A stretch of DNA of 64,000 nt. Source: Leucocoprinus leucothites. Taxonomy: Eukaryota > Basidiomycota > Agaricomycetes > Agaricales > Agaricaceae. How positions within the stretch are numbered: position 1 is the first letter of the stretch; every line of letters begins with the position of its first letter. A model generated the notes under the pieces. That model saw only the letters and a program-made list of their open reading frames with translations. It made no database searches and was not told the DNA's origin. The DNA is taken from NCBI GenBank assembly GCA_013368445.1, contig JAACJO010000047.1:57587-121586 (forward strand), read 5' to 3'. This document shows positions 13,925 to 25,391 of this stretch, piece after piece. A program made the position numbers and the translations under genes.

Positions 13925-14532
13925 CTAATAGAGCATGGGAATACATAATATTACATTATTATGGTCCTCGGGAATTTCCGACATAGACAGGTGACTGCGC
14001 ATCAATGGTGATGAAAGCGCATACTCTCGCACCTCATCAGTTGCAGAAGTGTCTTGGCCCAGGTCTGGGTTATCACTGGTGATATCCATCAGGTGCTCTT
14101 GCAACAATGCAATTATTCGAGCTTGTTCTTCAGCTGAAATATCATGATCCCCTTCTACTAGGGAAATCCGACGGCCTGAGAATGCATATACCAAGCTGTA
14201 GATGGAGAGCAGTTTGATACCTGATATAGAGTCTACTTCAGTTCCATATATACAATAAATGGGAACATGTAGCATACCAAATAGGACTAATAACAAAGTA
14301 CTTCCAAAAACAGCAGCATAGAGGCCACTGATGAATGTCCACATGCCACCAAGGAGTGCAAAGCCACTCCAAATTGTGTGGTCATAGGATTCTTGCTCCA
14401 ATATTGTTTGTGGTACCATGTGTGTACCTGGCAATCTTGTCTGTATTGTTGCGGTTGTGTCTTCCCTTCCAGAGAAATTGCAGGAGTTCAAATAGCTATA
14501 GTGGTAAGACAAGAAATTATATAGATCTGGTA
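13925..14532 (-). pseudogene. Membrane protein gene copy 2, C-terminal part
   Basis: This is the last coding block of the copy-2 membrane gene, cut off from its 5' part by the hAT element. It encodes a hydrophobic span (W-S-G-F-A-L-L-G-G-M-W-T-F-I-S-G-L-Y-A-A), a second span (F-G-S-T-L-L-L-V-L-F-G), a tail beginning L-S-I-Y-S-L-V-Y-A-F, and an acidic C-terminus. The glycine/aromatic pattern resembles the C-terminus of multi-pass membrane proteins common in Agaricomycete genomes. An apparent Met start at 14560 is created by the hAT terminal repeat and is not real. Before the insertion the frame continued into 18216 and above. Confidence 0.7.
14525..14532. repeat. 8-bp target-site duplication (left) of hAT
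   Basis: ATCTGGTA directly precedes the left terminal repeat and is repeated exactly at 18208-18215. Confidence 0.93.
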
Positions 14533-17500
14533 TAGGGACTGTCACGGATGGATCTGTCACATATCTGGGTCACATCCACCAGATATGCTGTGTGACGGAT
14601 GGATAGTGGATGGATGATGCGGGTTTTGAGTGCATCCATAGTAATAAATCGTTACCAATTGTATTCAGTTATTAATATGACATTAATCAACGCATTTTGG
14701 TGTATTTTTGGAGAGAAACTGCCCAGAATTAACCCCCAAATAAAATTGTCAATTATATTCTTATTTGGGCCTATTTGCAATGAGTTCACCTATGCTACCC
14801 ACAAAGGTATTGATGTATCTCGGTCATTTCTGCTCCGATTTGCACGATTTTAGGCTCGTTCAATACACATTTTTGTACAGATAATTCAGGCGATATTCTC
14901 ATATGGTTCTCAACTGCTGATACAAATACAGATACATACTAGTTGTCTGAACACTAACTCAAGATCCATCCTCTTCATCTGACTCAGATTCTCCAATCAT
15001 TTCAGCAACTGCCTTGACTCCTGGGAATAGTGGAGTATTGGACCAAGATCCCATAGCCATTTTTGCACAGAAGGTGAAAGAGCTCATGTTCTGCTGCATA
15101 AAGTTGATCTGTCATCGACCAACTGAAAATGCTCGTTCAGCATCAACTGATGAGGCTGATTGTCTTGTTAGTACTCATTAAATGTCTATGCCAGTAGCTT
15201 ACTCACCAGGGGCACTGCAATAATCCATGGCCATCTTTGCAACTGACTTCCGAGCTGAAGATGAAGTATACCACCACTTCATATATCCACCTGCAGCTTG
15301 GATATCAGTGGAGGGAATAGCAAGCTCGTCAAGATATATCAGAATATGATCAACAGGGTAGTTCATCTTGGCTGCTTTGAGTGTGACCTTGAACCGATTC
15401 TTTTTTCCCTTCTAAACAACTGTTAGTGATAGAGATAAGCCATTATAATAAAATGAACCACTGGCTCTGAATCTACAAGCTGACTTTCATCATCACCAGA
15501 TACATACAATGCTTTCCAATGTTCAACAACCATATCCTTGATCTTCTTGACATGCTGAGTCATGAACTCCAGTGCAGACTTGAACCACTGAAGCTTGCGG
15601 TCAGGACACATAACTATAAAACATGTAAGTTAAACATCATACTCATGCATAGAGACCACTCACCAATTGAGATGTAGTAAATTTCACAGTCCTCAGTGAA
15701 GATTGTATACTTATCAATTACTAGAATTACTGCCTGAGCAGCAATACGAGTGATGTCATGTGCTGGGTCATCATCAGTATCAGAATCACGAATTGCCTGC
15801 ATAGAGAGCTTCAATTCAAGAAGCATAGGCAATACATCAACAATAAGTGGAACTCCTTTTTGAGAAAACTGCCAAGTTGGTTCCTCAAATAACTACAAAA
15901 TGGGTGAGAAAAATCAGTTTAATTAGAATATTAAATTGTACCTCAAGTGCCTCAGCCAAATCTTCCGCAAGCTCCCACTGTTCATCAGTCAATCAGTAGC
16001 AGCCAAGCTTATCTGCAGTTGAGCAAGTAATTATTTCGACTTTGTCTCGGAAATCAATATGCGCTCGAAGACAAGCTTGATCTGAGTTCCAGCATGTTGG
16101 AACACGTCGGGGAAGAGCTCGTTTTTGACCACCATGATCGGGATGACTGATAACTAAGTCTTCGAACTGCTCATGGAGTTTGGGAGACTCATTGATCCGA
16201 CGAGCAAGCCCAGCAACCTGGGCAGGGATTTAGTCACACTATATAGTAAAAAGACTTTTAACTTACTCGGGGCATGATTTGCTGTGCCATCTGCAACTCA
16301 TGAGCAGAAATGGTAAAACCTTCATTCTGCATCAGTAGAATTGCCTGGTCATGAAGTGAACGGGCAGTAGCATGATTGAATGCTCCATGTCCATCATCAT
16401 CAACCAAAACATCATCGTCCTCATCCATCTCCTCTGCAACAACATTGTCCAGCACAGTCTCTCTCTCCTCAACAACTAATGCTCCATCCTTTAAAATGGC
16501 ATTGGTCTTCTTTGCTGACTTCTTAAAGAAAAATGACATAAAAGCCTATCAAAATAAGATTAATAATTAATTAATAAATTAAACTCAGATTTACCTTGGC
16601 AATTAGATTCAGAATATGGGCAATACACCGAACATGCATCTTAGGCCCACGAAATATTGGAATATAAGTCGGAAGATGGACTGCCAGCTTGTCACAGTTT
16701 GCTGCATTATCCATTGTAACTGAAAATAACTAAAGTAGACTTTGAGCTATAGTATTTAAAAATAGAGCAAATAATTACATACAAGATGTTGGAGTCCAAA
16801 CTGCTTGAGACAGGCTGCAACCTCCTCTGCAAGATATTCACCAGTGTGAGACTGTTTTAAACTTCACTGATTCAATACAATATTCAGAAATTGAGTTAGG
16901 TATACTTACCATATAAATTCTAAAATAGTTCGGTGAATTTCACCTTTGTCATACCAAACAACAACAAGACCCAGATATGATGCAATAATTGGGGCAGTCC
17001 ATCCATCAAGTACAATATGGAGTGCTTGGTCCAAGTCCTGAAATAGCAATTAGTTGACACTATAGTAATATTATATATACTTACCTGAAAGTATTTGCGG
17101 ACACCACCACTCATTAAAGGATACAGCCGCCACGTGTCACAACTAACCATCTGTGGAGATGGTGGTACAGCCCCTGCTCATAACATCTCAACTTCTACAA
17201 GATACCAAAAATCTCCTTGCATGTTGAATGGCCGCTGACTATCAGAGCAATGTAGAACAGCCACTACATGGTGTAGTGCTCTTGAATAAGGAAATGAAGT
17301 TGATTCGGATGAAGTGGACTTGATCAAGCCAGACGACTCCCTGACTACACCCAGCCTTCTGTCACATGCTTGGATGGAGTTAACAAGATTACTTGTACCT
17401 AGACTAGTCTTTGCACGTGCACGTCACTGAACTGGATATCCTTCTGGGTCAACCTTGCATGTAAACAAGTAGATAATCTCCTTTGGATCATCCTCCTCAT

Positions 17501-18207
17501 CAAATGTGCACTCGACAGTGATATCGAAATGAGTATAGGCTGCTGATTTAAGGTGAGTGAAGGTCCCAGCTGATTTATGCATTAGATATACTGATGTTAC
17601 ACAATTAAATGATCATGCCCTCACCAATAATGTCACCATCATTGTAGTCCCAGACCTCAAAGTCCGACATTTTCTGTATTTCCTTAGTGGCCTGCCTCTT
17701 ACGAGGCTTAACTGGTGACTGGATAACTGGAAGCCTGTCTTCTTCATTATCCGAAGCCTCAGGAGTAACAGGGACAGATGGCTGAGGTGTCAGAGCAGGA
17801 CTACTGCCAGGTGTTGATTGAGCAGTGGATTTCCCAGGTTTTTTGGCCTTTCCCGGGGGCCCAGCAGAGGAAATAGGAATTTTTGACGCTTTTTGGGATG
17901 ATTTCGAGCCTTTAGCACCCTTCGGAGGCATTTTCGGAAAGTGGAGTGTACTTGCAGTGTTCAGTAGGCAGGGGCAGGGGTAAGGAAGGCTCACAGAAGC
18001 ACAAAACTCAGGGTCAGTCCCATTATGTGGCAGAGACCAACCAAAACATCGGAATTGTCCGTCAGAGTTTAATTAATTTCTAAATTAGGTACGGATGCCT
18101 ATATTTATCCAGATTTAAGCCCAATCCAGATCTGATCTGATCCAATCCATGATTCATAAGTGGATTCCGGGTAATATCCGGAAGTCACATATCCATGACA
18201 GTCCCTA
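14533..18207 (-). mobile_element. hAT DNA transposon, complete, decayed
   Basis: The element starts TAGGGACTGTCACGGAT and ends with the inverted counterpart having one mismatch in 16 bp. It is flanked on both sides by ATCTGGTA (14525-14532 and 18208-18215), the 8-bp target duplication typical of hAT transposons. The internal minus-strand gene encodes a hAT transposase with stops. The element is 3675 bp and interrupts the copy-2 membrane-protein gene. A sub-terminal region near each end carries repeats related to GGATGGAT and ACATATCC. Confidence 0.95.
14959..17931 (-). pseudogene. hAT transposase, multi-exon, with stops
   Basis: The reading starts at 17931 (M-P-P-K-G-A-K-G-S-K-S-S, a basic Ser/Pro-rich N-terminus). 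A core block carries D-L-D-Q-A-L-H-I-V-L-D-G-W-T-A-P after an intron near 17040-17090; the next gives V-T-M-D-N-A-A-N-C-D-K-L (about 16700). The C-terminal dimerisation block near 15120 reads S-S-V-D-A-E-R-A-F-S-V-G-R and ends at 14959. These are hallmarks of hAT transposases, which cut and paste DNA via a D-D-E site. In-frame stops occur, for example at a conserved Trp after the A-F-S-V-G-R motif and at an Arg codon near 17430, so this copy is very likely inactive. Short introns separate the blocks. Confidence 0.88.
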
Positions 18208-18215
18208 ATCTGGTA
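18208..18215. repeat. 8-bp target-site duplication (right) of hAT
   Basis: ATCTGGTA directly follows the right terminal repeat and matches 14525-14532. Confidence 0.93.
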
Positions 18216-19800
18216 TTAATGACTGGAAGTGAGTCGCATAGAATGTTCTATACTTTGTGTCTATGAGTGCCATTGAGGTTACTCGAGCATCAGGGACAAA
18301 CTTACCTCTGGGAATCCCATAGCTGCAGCTGCATAATTGGACATGTGCTCATGTCTGGTGAGTACTGAATATCCATGAAGGTGAGTTCCTGGAGAAAGGA
18401 TCACAGGCTCGGCAAGTTGAGATAGGTCATTTGCAAAACCAGCTGCTATTCCGAGGTAGAGCAGGGCTTCAAGTGGTACTAGTGATTTCTTTTGGAATCT
18501 TGCTGCCAGTCCTGTAAAATTCAGCATGACCATTATCTGTTGTGCCCAATAGACCTCATGATACCATGGATAGTCTGTGCCATGATGGGACAGGGGACAG
18601 GAGATCTGTAGAGAATGTCTATCCTCAGATTTAATAGTACAAGCTAATTGTATCAGCTGTGGCTAGTGGGATAAGTGGGAGTTACTTACTAATGTTTGAA
18701 CCACAATCATTAGGGGGTAATGAGATGAACACAAGATCATGAACTTGTTAAATGAGGTAGGCAGAACTTGAAAGATTTTTATTCACAATTGACTTGAGCA
18801 AAGAAGGTAAATAAGTATATATATCCCTGGAAAACAACTCATCACATACTAGATGCAACAACCCATGGTCCCTGTAGCACTCCTGAGAATCAGTAGCCAT
18901 CCTAAAGCTTTGGATAAAAGTTCTGCTAGTAATAGCAGAACCCTCATCATAACTTGGTCAAACCATGATCAAAAGGCTCAACAATGAGAGCAGTGCAAAC
19001 AGACATAGGATTGCACTTCCACCTCTTGCACCTCGGGAGAGCATTGTATCTGACCTGGTTTGAAGTTGATCAGCTATCATGAAATAGAGTCTAGTATAAA
19101 ATTTGACCTGAATCATCATCTCCATGGTGTTGCACCCGTGAATATTGTCCATTGACTGGGGTACAGAGGGTAGGCATTGTAACAAGCCAAATATCTGTAG
19201 GGGCGCATGAGGCTTCCCCAGCCAGCTCTCCACATCTCGAGTGCCAAATAATAAAGTATGAATCCACAAGAAAGAGTGAGAACACACAAAAGGAGTGTTT
19301 TAATTCGAAAAATTCCTGACATTCTCAATTCTTCAAGGAATTCATAATTATAGGTTGAGGGATCAGGCCAGTCCTCTAGTCTTGTGTAAAAAATATAGGG
19401 ACAAGCAATCTGGAGGATTACTAAAAAGAGATAAATATATTGTGTATATAAAGCCTCAAAGCTAACATACCTATTACCAGCTCAACTATGCCATAGAGAA
19501 TTTTGAAGCCTGCTATCCAGAACTTTGCTGGTTTCACCCTGTGTTGGGCTCCAATCAGTCGAGCTCTTGTACATTTCTGGGCCCTCACCTCCATATGCTG
19601 TGTAGTATAATGGAGATTGATGGGACATAATTCACCATGAGATTTCCAACTACATACATAGGATAGTTTTTGACCCAAAACGCAAAATCCACCAAGTCAA
19701 TGTAATAAATGGAAAATAAGAGTGGGTAGGTGATTGAAACTGCAAGGGAAGTTTGAAGTGCATATAAAATCCAAGAGGGGGGACCAGCTGAGGCACTCAT
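18216..19800 (-). pseudogene. Membrane protein gene copy 2, N-terminal and middle part
   Basis: The first exon starts at 19800 with M-S-A-S-A-G-P-P-S-W and contains a hydrophobic span. The next block (about 19421-19680) encodes V-K-P-A-K-F-W-I-A-G-F-K-I-L-Y-G and another span. The block at 18958-19287 has D-N-I-H-G-C-N-T-M-E and the span G-G-S-A-I-L-C-L-F-A-L-L. The block at 18279-18533 encodes L-V-P-L-E-A-L-L-Y-L-G-I-A-A-G-F and S-N-Y-A-A-A-A-M-G-F-P-E. The gene continued into 14532-13925 before the hAT insertion. It is an integral membrane protein of unknown function and the most complete of three copies here. Confidence 0.65.
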
Positions 19801-20379
19801 GGGGAAGGAAGGGAAGAATGGTCAAAATTCTTCATGTTACTGTGTATATGTGGGCAAGGTGGCAGATCCAAACCTGGGATAATGTAGTCCAAGGTCTAAG
19901 AAAATCTACACATATCAACGAACACATCATGGTTGCTGTACCAAATGACATCTCAGTTGTATTGATTGTCTCAATTGTGTCAGAGCTAATACTTGATCAA
20001 TTCCCAGACATCTAAATTGATACTGGTTATGAATCTTGATAACTTCATCAAGACACTGAAAGGACAGTCTCAACACAAATCCTTTTAGAGGTTGGTAACA
20101 GTGGTAACTCCTGGGTTTGCCTAGCCTTGTGTTAGTACTATTGTATCCAAGCATCTGAAGAATGAGGTGTTGGAACTTGGAAAAGAGACTCAGCAAGTAA
20201 TTAGGTTTTTACTACTAGTATGGACACTCCTATCAAACCACAGGCATATATATTCTGATGCCTGTTCACAGGGACTATAGAATGATATATTTGAGAAGTA
20301 TTCATCCAACAAAATCGCCAGCAAAATCAACTGTACTGGTTTGGATTGATTACCTTGATTGCTTCAAAGCGAACACTTG
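19801..20379. other. Upstream region of copy-2 membrane gene
   Basis: This stretch is homologous to 1189-1770 and to about 47526-47800. I see no gene in it. It presumably held the promoter of the minus-strand membrane gene. Confidence 0.5.
20375..20379. repeat. Element C target-site duplication (left)
   Basis: ACTTG precedes the 5' LTR and also follows the 3' LTR at 26866-26870. Confidence 0.92.
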
Positions 20380-20645
20380 TGTTACAACTTTACCCGGTTC
20401 CAGTACTTCCCATGTCAACTTCTATTTTTACAAGCTACCCCACTCCTGCATCATAGTCTACATCATGGTATATGTCATAGTTACCTGAGTCCCCTGACTC
20501 ATACTTACCCAGGTCCGCTTCCTTCTCATATATATAGACTCCCAGGTAGAGTGTACCCCTCACACTTTACCAATTGTATCTTTCCCTTTCTCATCCTCAA
20601 GTCTTTGCCAGAGTTGCAACCTGAGTTCCGATGAAGGTCATAACA
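20380..20645 (+). repeat. Element C 5' LTR
   Basis: 266 bp, begins TGTTACAACTTTACC and ends GGTCATAACA. It holds a TATA box at 20529-20536 and the likely transcript start near 20562. Confidence 0.95.
20529..20536 (+). promoter_or_regulatory. TATA box in element C LTR
   Basis: TATATATA lies about 30 nt upstream of the 12-nt stretch that matches the primer site, as expected if that stretch is the transcript 5' end. Confidence 0.65.
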
Positions 20646-20646
20646 T

Positions 20647-20658
20647 TTGGTAAAGTGT
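20647..20658 (+). promoter_or_regulatory. Predicted self-primer binding site of element C
   Basis: TTGGTAAAGTGT, one base after the LTR, is the exact reverse complement of ACACTTTACCAA at 20562-20573 inside the LTR. This is the arrangement of Tf1/sushi-type elements, in which the RNA 5' end folds back to prime cDNA synthesis. A tRNA primer starting at TGG is the alternative. Confidence 0.65.
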
Positions 20659-20752
20659 CCCCACTCACTTTGCAATGGAGTATCACCAATGTCACAAGTG
20701 ATACCAATTACTCGAAGAAGTAACCGAATGACAACAATGGTTATGCACAATA

Positions 20753-21864
20753 GTGTCTAACGCTGAAGAAGACTTCCTTGCGGAAGAAAATGCCCAAAGA
20801 GAATGCGAAGCCAAACAAACAGAAGGACCACTGATTACAGACAAAGAAGAATCCTCAGACAAAGAAGAGGAAGCAACTGACAATGGTGAAGAAACAACAG
20901 ACAACAAAGAAGAACAACCCACACCACCCAGAAGCACATACCTCAAACAAGAGGTAGAAAGATTAGAAGAAGGACTCAGATCACTGCGAATCAGCTGAAG
21001 AAACTCGAACAAAATGACGGACACCACTACCCCCTTGTTTAACACCAAATCCTTGGTCCCAGAACCAGGATTCTTTGATGGAACATGATCAAAGTTCGAA
21101 GACTGGTGGAGATCAATGCTCCTCTACCTCAAATTCAACAAAGTCAATGATGCGGATGACAAAGTAACAGCCATAATATCACAGCTCAAAGGAGGCATAG
21201 CAGGAGACTTTGCTCAAATGGAATTAGATGCCCTAAACAATAGGGCAGACACCACAGACTGGAATGTATGGAAAACAAACTTCAAAAGACTCTTTAGTGA
21301 TGACGCACTCAAAGTCAATGCAGAATGGAGAATCGAGAGTTTTAAACAAAACAAGAAACACACAGCCGACTTCCTAATCAAATTTGAAGTCCTCAACACA
21401 CAAGCAAAAACCGACAAAACCCATGCCATATTTTTCCCAAAGAAAAATATGCACGCCAATATCAAAGCTATCCTAGGGTACCCTCCCGAGTCAATCCCAA
21501 AAACCTACACAGCATGGAAAACAGCCGTACTTTCTGTAGGACAGGGCTTTGAATCTACAGAAAGGAGTGACACCCACACTGGTACAGGAATAACATATGG
21601 GGGAGCAGGCCAACCTATGGAAATAGGTTGCTAATTCGGATGATCTCTCCCAAAGTACAACAAACAAGGAAAACCCAAATGCTACAACTGCAACAAGTAT
21701 GGACACATGGCGAAAGAATGTAGACAACCAAAGGCAGAGGGATACTACAACTGTGGAAAGAGAGGTCACAGAGCCAAGGAATGTAGAAGTCCAAAAACAA
21801 AAGTTAGAGGAGTAGAGGTGGAAGAAAAGGAGGAAAAGGAGGATTTTCAGAATGGCTTGGAGTA
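20753..21864 (+). pseudogene. Element C gag (capsid-nucleocapsid), broken
   Basis: The frame begins V-S-N-A-E-E-D-F-L-A at a GTG that probably replaces an original ATG. A capsid-like region follows, with E-P-G-F-F-D-G and F-E-D-W-W-R-S-M-L-L-Y-L. Near the end are two zinc knuckles: CYNCNKYGHMAKEC is intact (CX2CX4HX4C), while the second reads YYNCGKRGHRAKEC and has lost its first Cys (C to Y). Stops lie at 20996, 21086, 21632 and 21641. Gag would coat the RNA in cytoplasmic particles. The frame runs into a stop at 21862 and pol continues in the -1 frame. Confidence 0.85.
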
Positions 21865-24800
21865 GGTGCAACCTTATGAGCCCATGTAACTAGAGGACCA
21901 AAAATGAATCGTTATACCATCCCCCAACAAAGGAACTCTAAGCGCAAACTAACAATATGACCAACGATCGAAACAAAAAACAAGAAAAGGATCAAAGTAA
22001 CAGCCCTAGTGGACTCAGGCTGTTCACATACAGTGATCAATGAAAAACTAGTTGAAGAAGAAAAGATCCCAACAGAACAAATAGAACAACCTCTACAAGT
22101 TTTCAATGCAGATGGTACACCAAACAGCCAAGGAATGATCGTGAAAACAGCTCCTATCGCACTAAACTCTAATAGACACCAAGAACATATCCACGCAGTA
22201 GTCACTGACTTGGACAATGTGGATATCTTCCTGGGAAACGACTGGCTAGTCAAACACAATCCAGAAGTAGATTGGAAAGAAGGAATGGTACGCTTCACAA
22301 GATGCCCAGAAAGCTGCAAAATCAACCATCAAACAATCCCATTCACCACACACAACCGATGATTATTCCCAAAAGAGCTCACCACAGAAAATGACAACAT
22401 GGAGAAGGAACCAGACCCAACCAACCCTGAAGACCTACCAGACTACATACGACCATTCACACACCTGTTCAACAAGAAGAAATTCAAATCACTACCAGAA
22501 AGGAGAGAATGGGATCACGAGATCAACCTACTGGACAACACACCCAAGGAACTAAATGCAAAGGTTTACCCCATGACACCAAAGGAAGAAAACAAACTAC
22601 ACACTTGGATTGATGAACAACTCAGAGCAGGACTGATCACAGAATCCAAGTCCCAATATGCCTCTCCATGCTTTTTCATACCAAAGAAAGATAGATCACT
22701 ACAGCTGGTACAGGATTACTGACGATTAAACCAACATACAATCAAGGACAAAACACCACTACCCCTGATAGGAGAAGTCATTGACAAATTGAAAGACGCA
22801 AAGTACTTCAACAAGCTTGACCTCATCTGGAGATACAACAACGTGCGGATCAAAGAAGGAGACAAATGGAAGGTGGCATTTTTAACAAACAAAGGACTCT
22901 TCGAACCAAAAGTCATGTTCTTTGGAATGTGCAACTCCCCAGGAACATTCCAGAGAATGATGACAAGCATATTCTGGGAATTAATCCATGAAGGAGTACT
23001 GGCCAACTACATGGATGACTTCATAGTACTGGCTTCATCCACAAAACAACTCCAAGAATGAATGATCCGATTCCTCAAGGTTGCAGAGAAACACAACCTA
23101 TGCTTCAAACGGTCCAAATGCGAATTCAACACCACAGAAATACCAATTCTTGGAGTACGAGTAGGAGGGGGAGAAGTGAAAATGGAGTATGACAAGGTCT
23201 CAGCAGTCAGAAATTGGAAAACACCAAAAAACACCAAAGGCGTCGAAAGCTTCCTAGGATTTGTCAACTTCTACAGATGATTCATATGAAACTTCAGCAA
23301 CATTGCAGCCCCACTCAACAAACTCATGGGGAAAGGAAAATGGAAGTAGGAAGAAGACAAACAAAAAGTGTTTGATGAACTCAAAAGACTAGTTACAGAA
23401 GAACCAGTCCTTGCCCTACCACAACGAACAGGACAATTCAGAGTAGAAGTGGATGCATCAGGACATGCCATAGGGGGGGTACTATCACAAGAACAAGACA
23501 ACAAATGGAAACCTGTTGCATTCCTATCATGAACTATGAACCCAGAAGAACAGAATTACGAGATATATGACAAGGAACTTCTAGCAATTGTGGAAGCATT
23601 GAAAGTATGGAGACAATACTTACTAGATGCAGAAACCCAATTTGAAATATGGTCAGACCACAAAAACCTGAAATACTTCAGGGAACCCCACAAACTAAAT
23701 AGACGACAAGCACGATGGTATCTCAAACTTCAAGACTACGACTTCACAATCAAACACATCCCAGGAAAGACAAACACAAAAGCAGACATACTCTCATGAA
23801 AAATGGGTTTCAACACAAGAGAGGACAATAGAGACATTGCGTTACTAGGGGAGAAAACATTCATCTGGGGAATAACAGGTGAAGAAGAAACCACAATGGA
23901 AATTGTCATACTGTGCAACACACACTTCCAAGTGAAAGGGGATGAAAACATCCTGAAAAGGATCTGAAACCACATAACATGCGAAACAATGTTCCGAGAA
24001 GCCCAGAAAGATCCAAAAACAGCCTGGGAAGAAGACAGAATCCCTTACTTCAAAGGATGAATATATGTACCGAAACTCGCTGAATTACGAGAAGACATCA
24101 TGATCACACACCACAACAACCCAGACGCAGGACACCCAGGCCAGCACCACATGATCGACCTAATCAAAAGGACCTTCTGGTGGCCATCATTACGAAGCGA
24201 TGTCAAGCAATTTGTCAAAGGATGCCACACATGTCAGCAAAACAAGGCATCATACACCTGATCAGTGGGACCATTACATCCACTGTCCACACCATCACAA
24301 CCATGGGAAGAAATCAGCATTGACATTATCGGACCACTCCCACCATCACAAGAAAAGGATGCCATTCTAGTGGTAGTCGACAGGTACTCCAAAATAATAT
24401 GACTCATCCCACAACAATGAACCTGTCATCAGGAAAACTAGCCAAAATCTACAGAGATGAGATTTGGCAACTCCACAGGATGCCCCAAGGCATTGTCAGT
24501 GACAGAGGACCCCAATTCACATCAATGTTCATGAAAGAACTATGCAAAGCATTGGGAACGAAACAAAATCTCTCAACAGCCTACCACCCCCAGACAGATG
24601 GACAAACAGAACGAATTAACCAGGAAGTTGAAACATTCCTATGACACTACATCAACTACAAGCAGGACAACTGGGTAAGGTGGCTTGCAACAGCAGAATT
24701 CCAGTACAACAACAAAGCACATTCAGCGACAGGCCAATCTCTGTTTTATATCAACTATGGACAACACCCATAGAAAGGAACCCTGACAGTTAAAACAGAG

Positions 24801-25391
24801 ATACCATCCCTGGAAGAATGGTTAAAGCAGCTGGAAGAGACAAGAAAGGAAGTATCGGTGGCATTAAACAACAACCGAGAGGCAATGGAAGACCAACACA
24901 ATTGGTGGAGAGGACAAGCCCTTAACCTCAGGGAAGGAGAACTTGTGTGGGTTGAAGGTACCCACATCACAACCAGCTGACCCACAAAGAAACTTGATCA
25001 CAAGAGATATGGACCCTTCAAGGTCAAAGAACCAATCGGAGAAGGAGCTTATTGACTAGAACTCCCAGAAGGATGGGTAATACATGATGTGTTCAACGAG
25101 AACCTGCTGACATGTCACCATGGACCGGAGTTTGACACACAAAAACTTCCCACTCCACCACCACCTGACCTCATTGATGGAGAAGAGGAATATGAAGTTG
25201 ACGAAATCTGCAGCCATCGGAAGAAGGGATGTGGCATCCAATACCTGGTACACTGGAAAGGGTATGGGAATGAACATGACCAATGGGTAGTGAGGTCAAA
25301 TTTAGAACACGCAAAAGACGCAGTCGAGGATTACTATCAGAAGGTTCCAGGACAAAAACCTTTAAAAGAGGGGGGTAAAACACTAAAGTAA
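21841..25391 (+). pseudogene. Element C pol with chromodomain, broken
   Basis: Order: protease (L-V-D-S-G-C-S-H-T), RT with Y-M-D-D near 23010, RNase H (I-W-S-D-H-K-N-L), integrase H2C2 zinc finger (H-P-G-Q-H...C-H-T-C), catalytic stretches S-I-D-I-I-G-P, V-S-D-R-G-P and G-Q-T-E-R-I-N, and at 25190-25340 a chromodomain (Y-L-V-H-W-K-G-Y-G-N-E-H-D-Q-W). A chromodomain marks chromoviruses and in other systems directs integration to heterochromatin. The frame runs in frame 1 to about 24400, then frame 0, so one indel exists. At least ten TGA codons interrupt it, many replacing conserved Arg (D-Y-R-R-L-N, F-Y-R-R-F-I, L-S-R). Not functional. Confidence 0.93.

Noticed and set aside
14335..14560. 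Possible start of the 211-aa membrane ORF at 14560
   Set aside because: The Met and first residues come from the hAT terminal repeat, not the gene.
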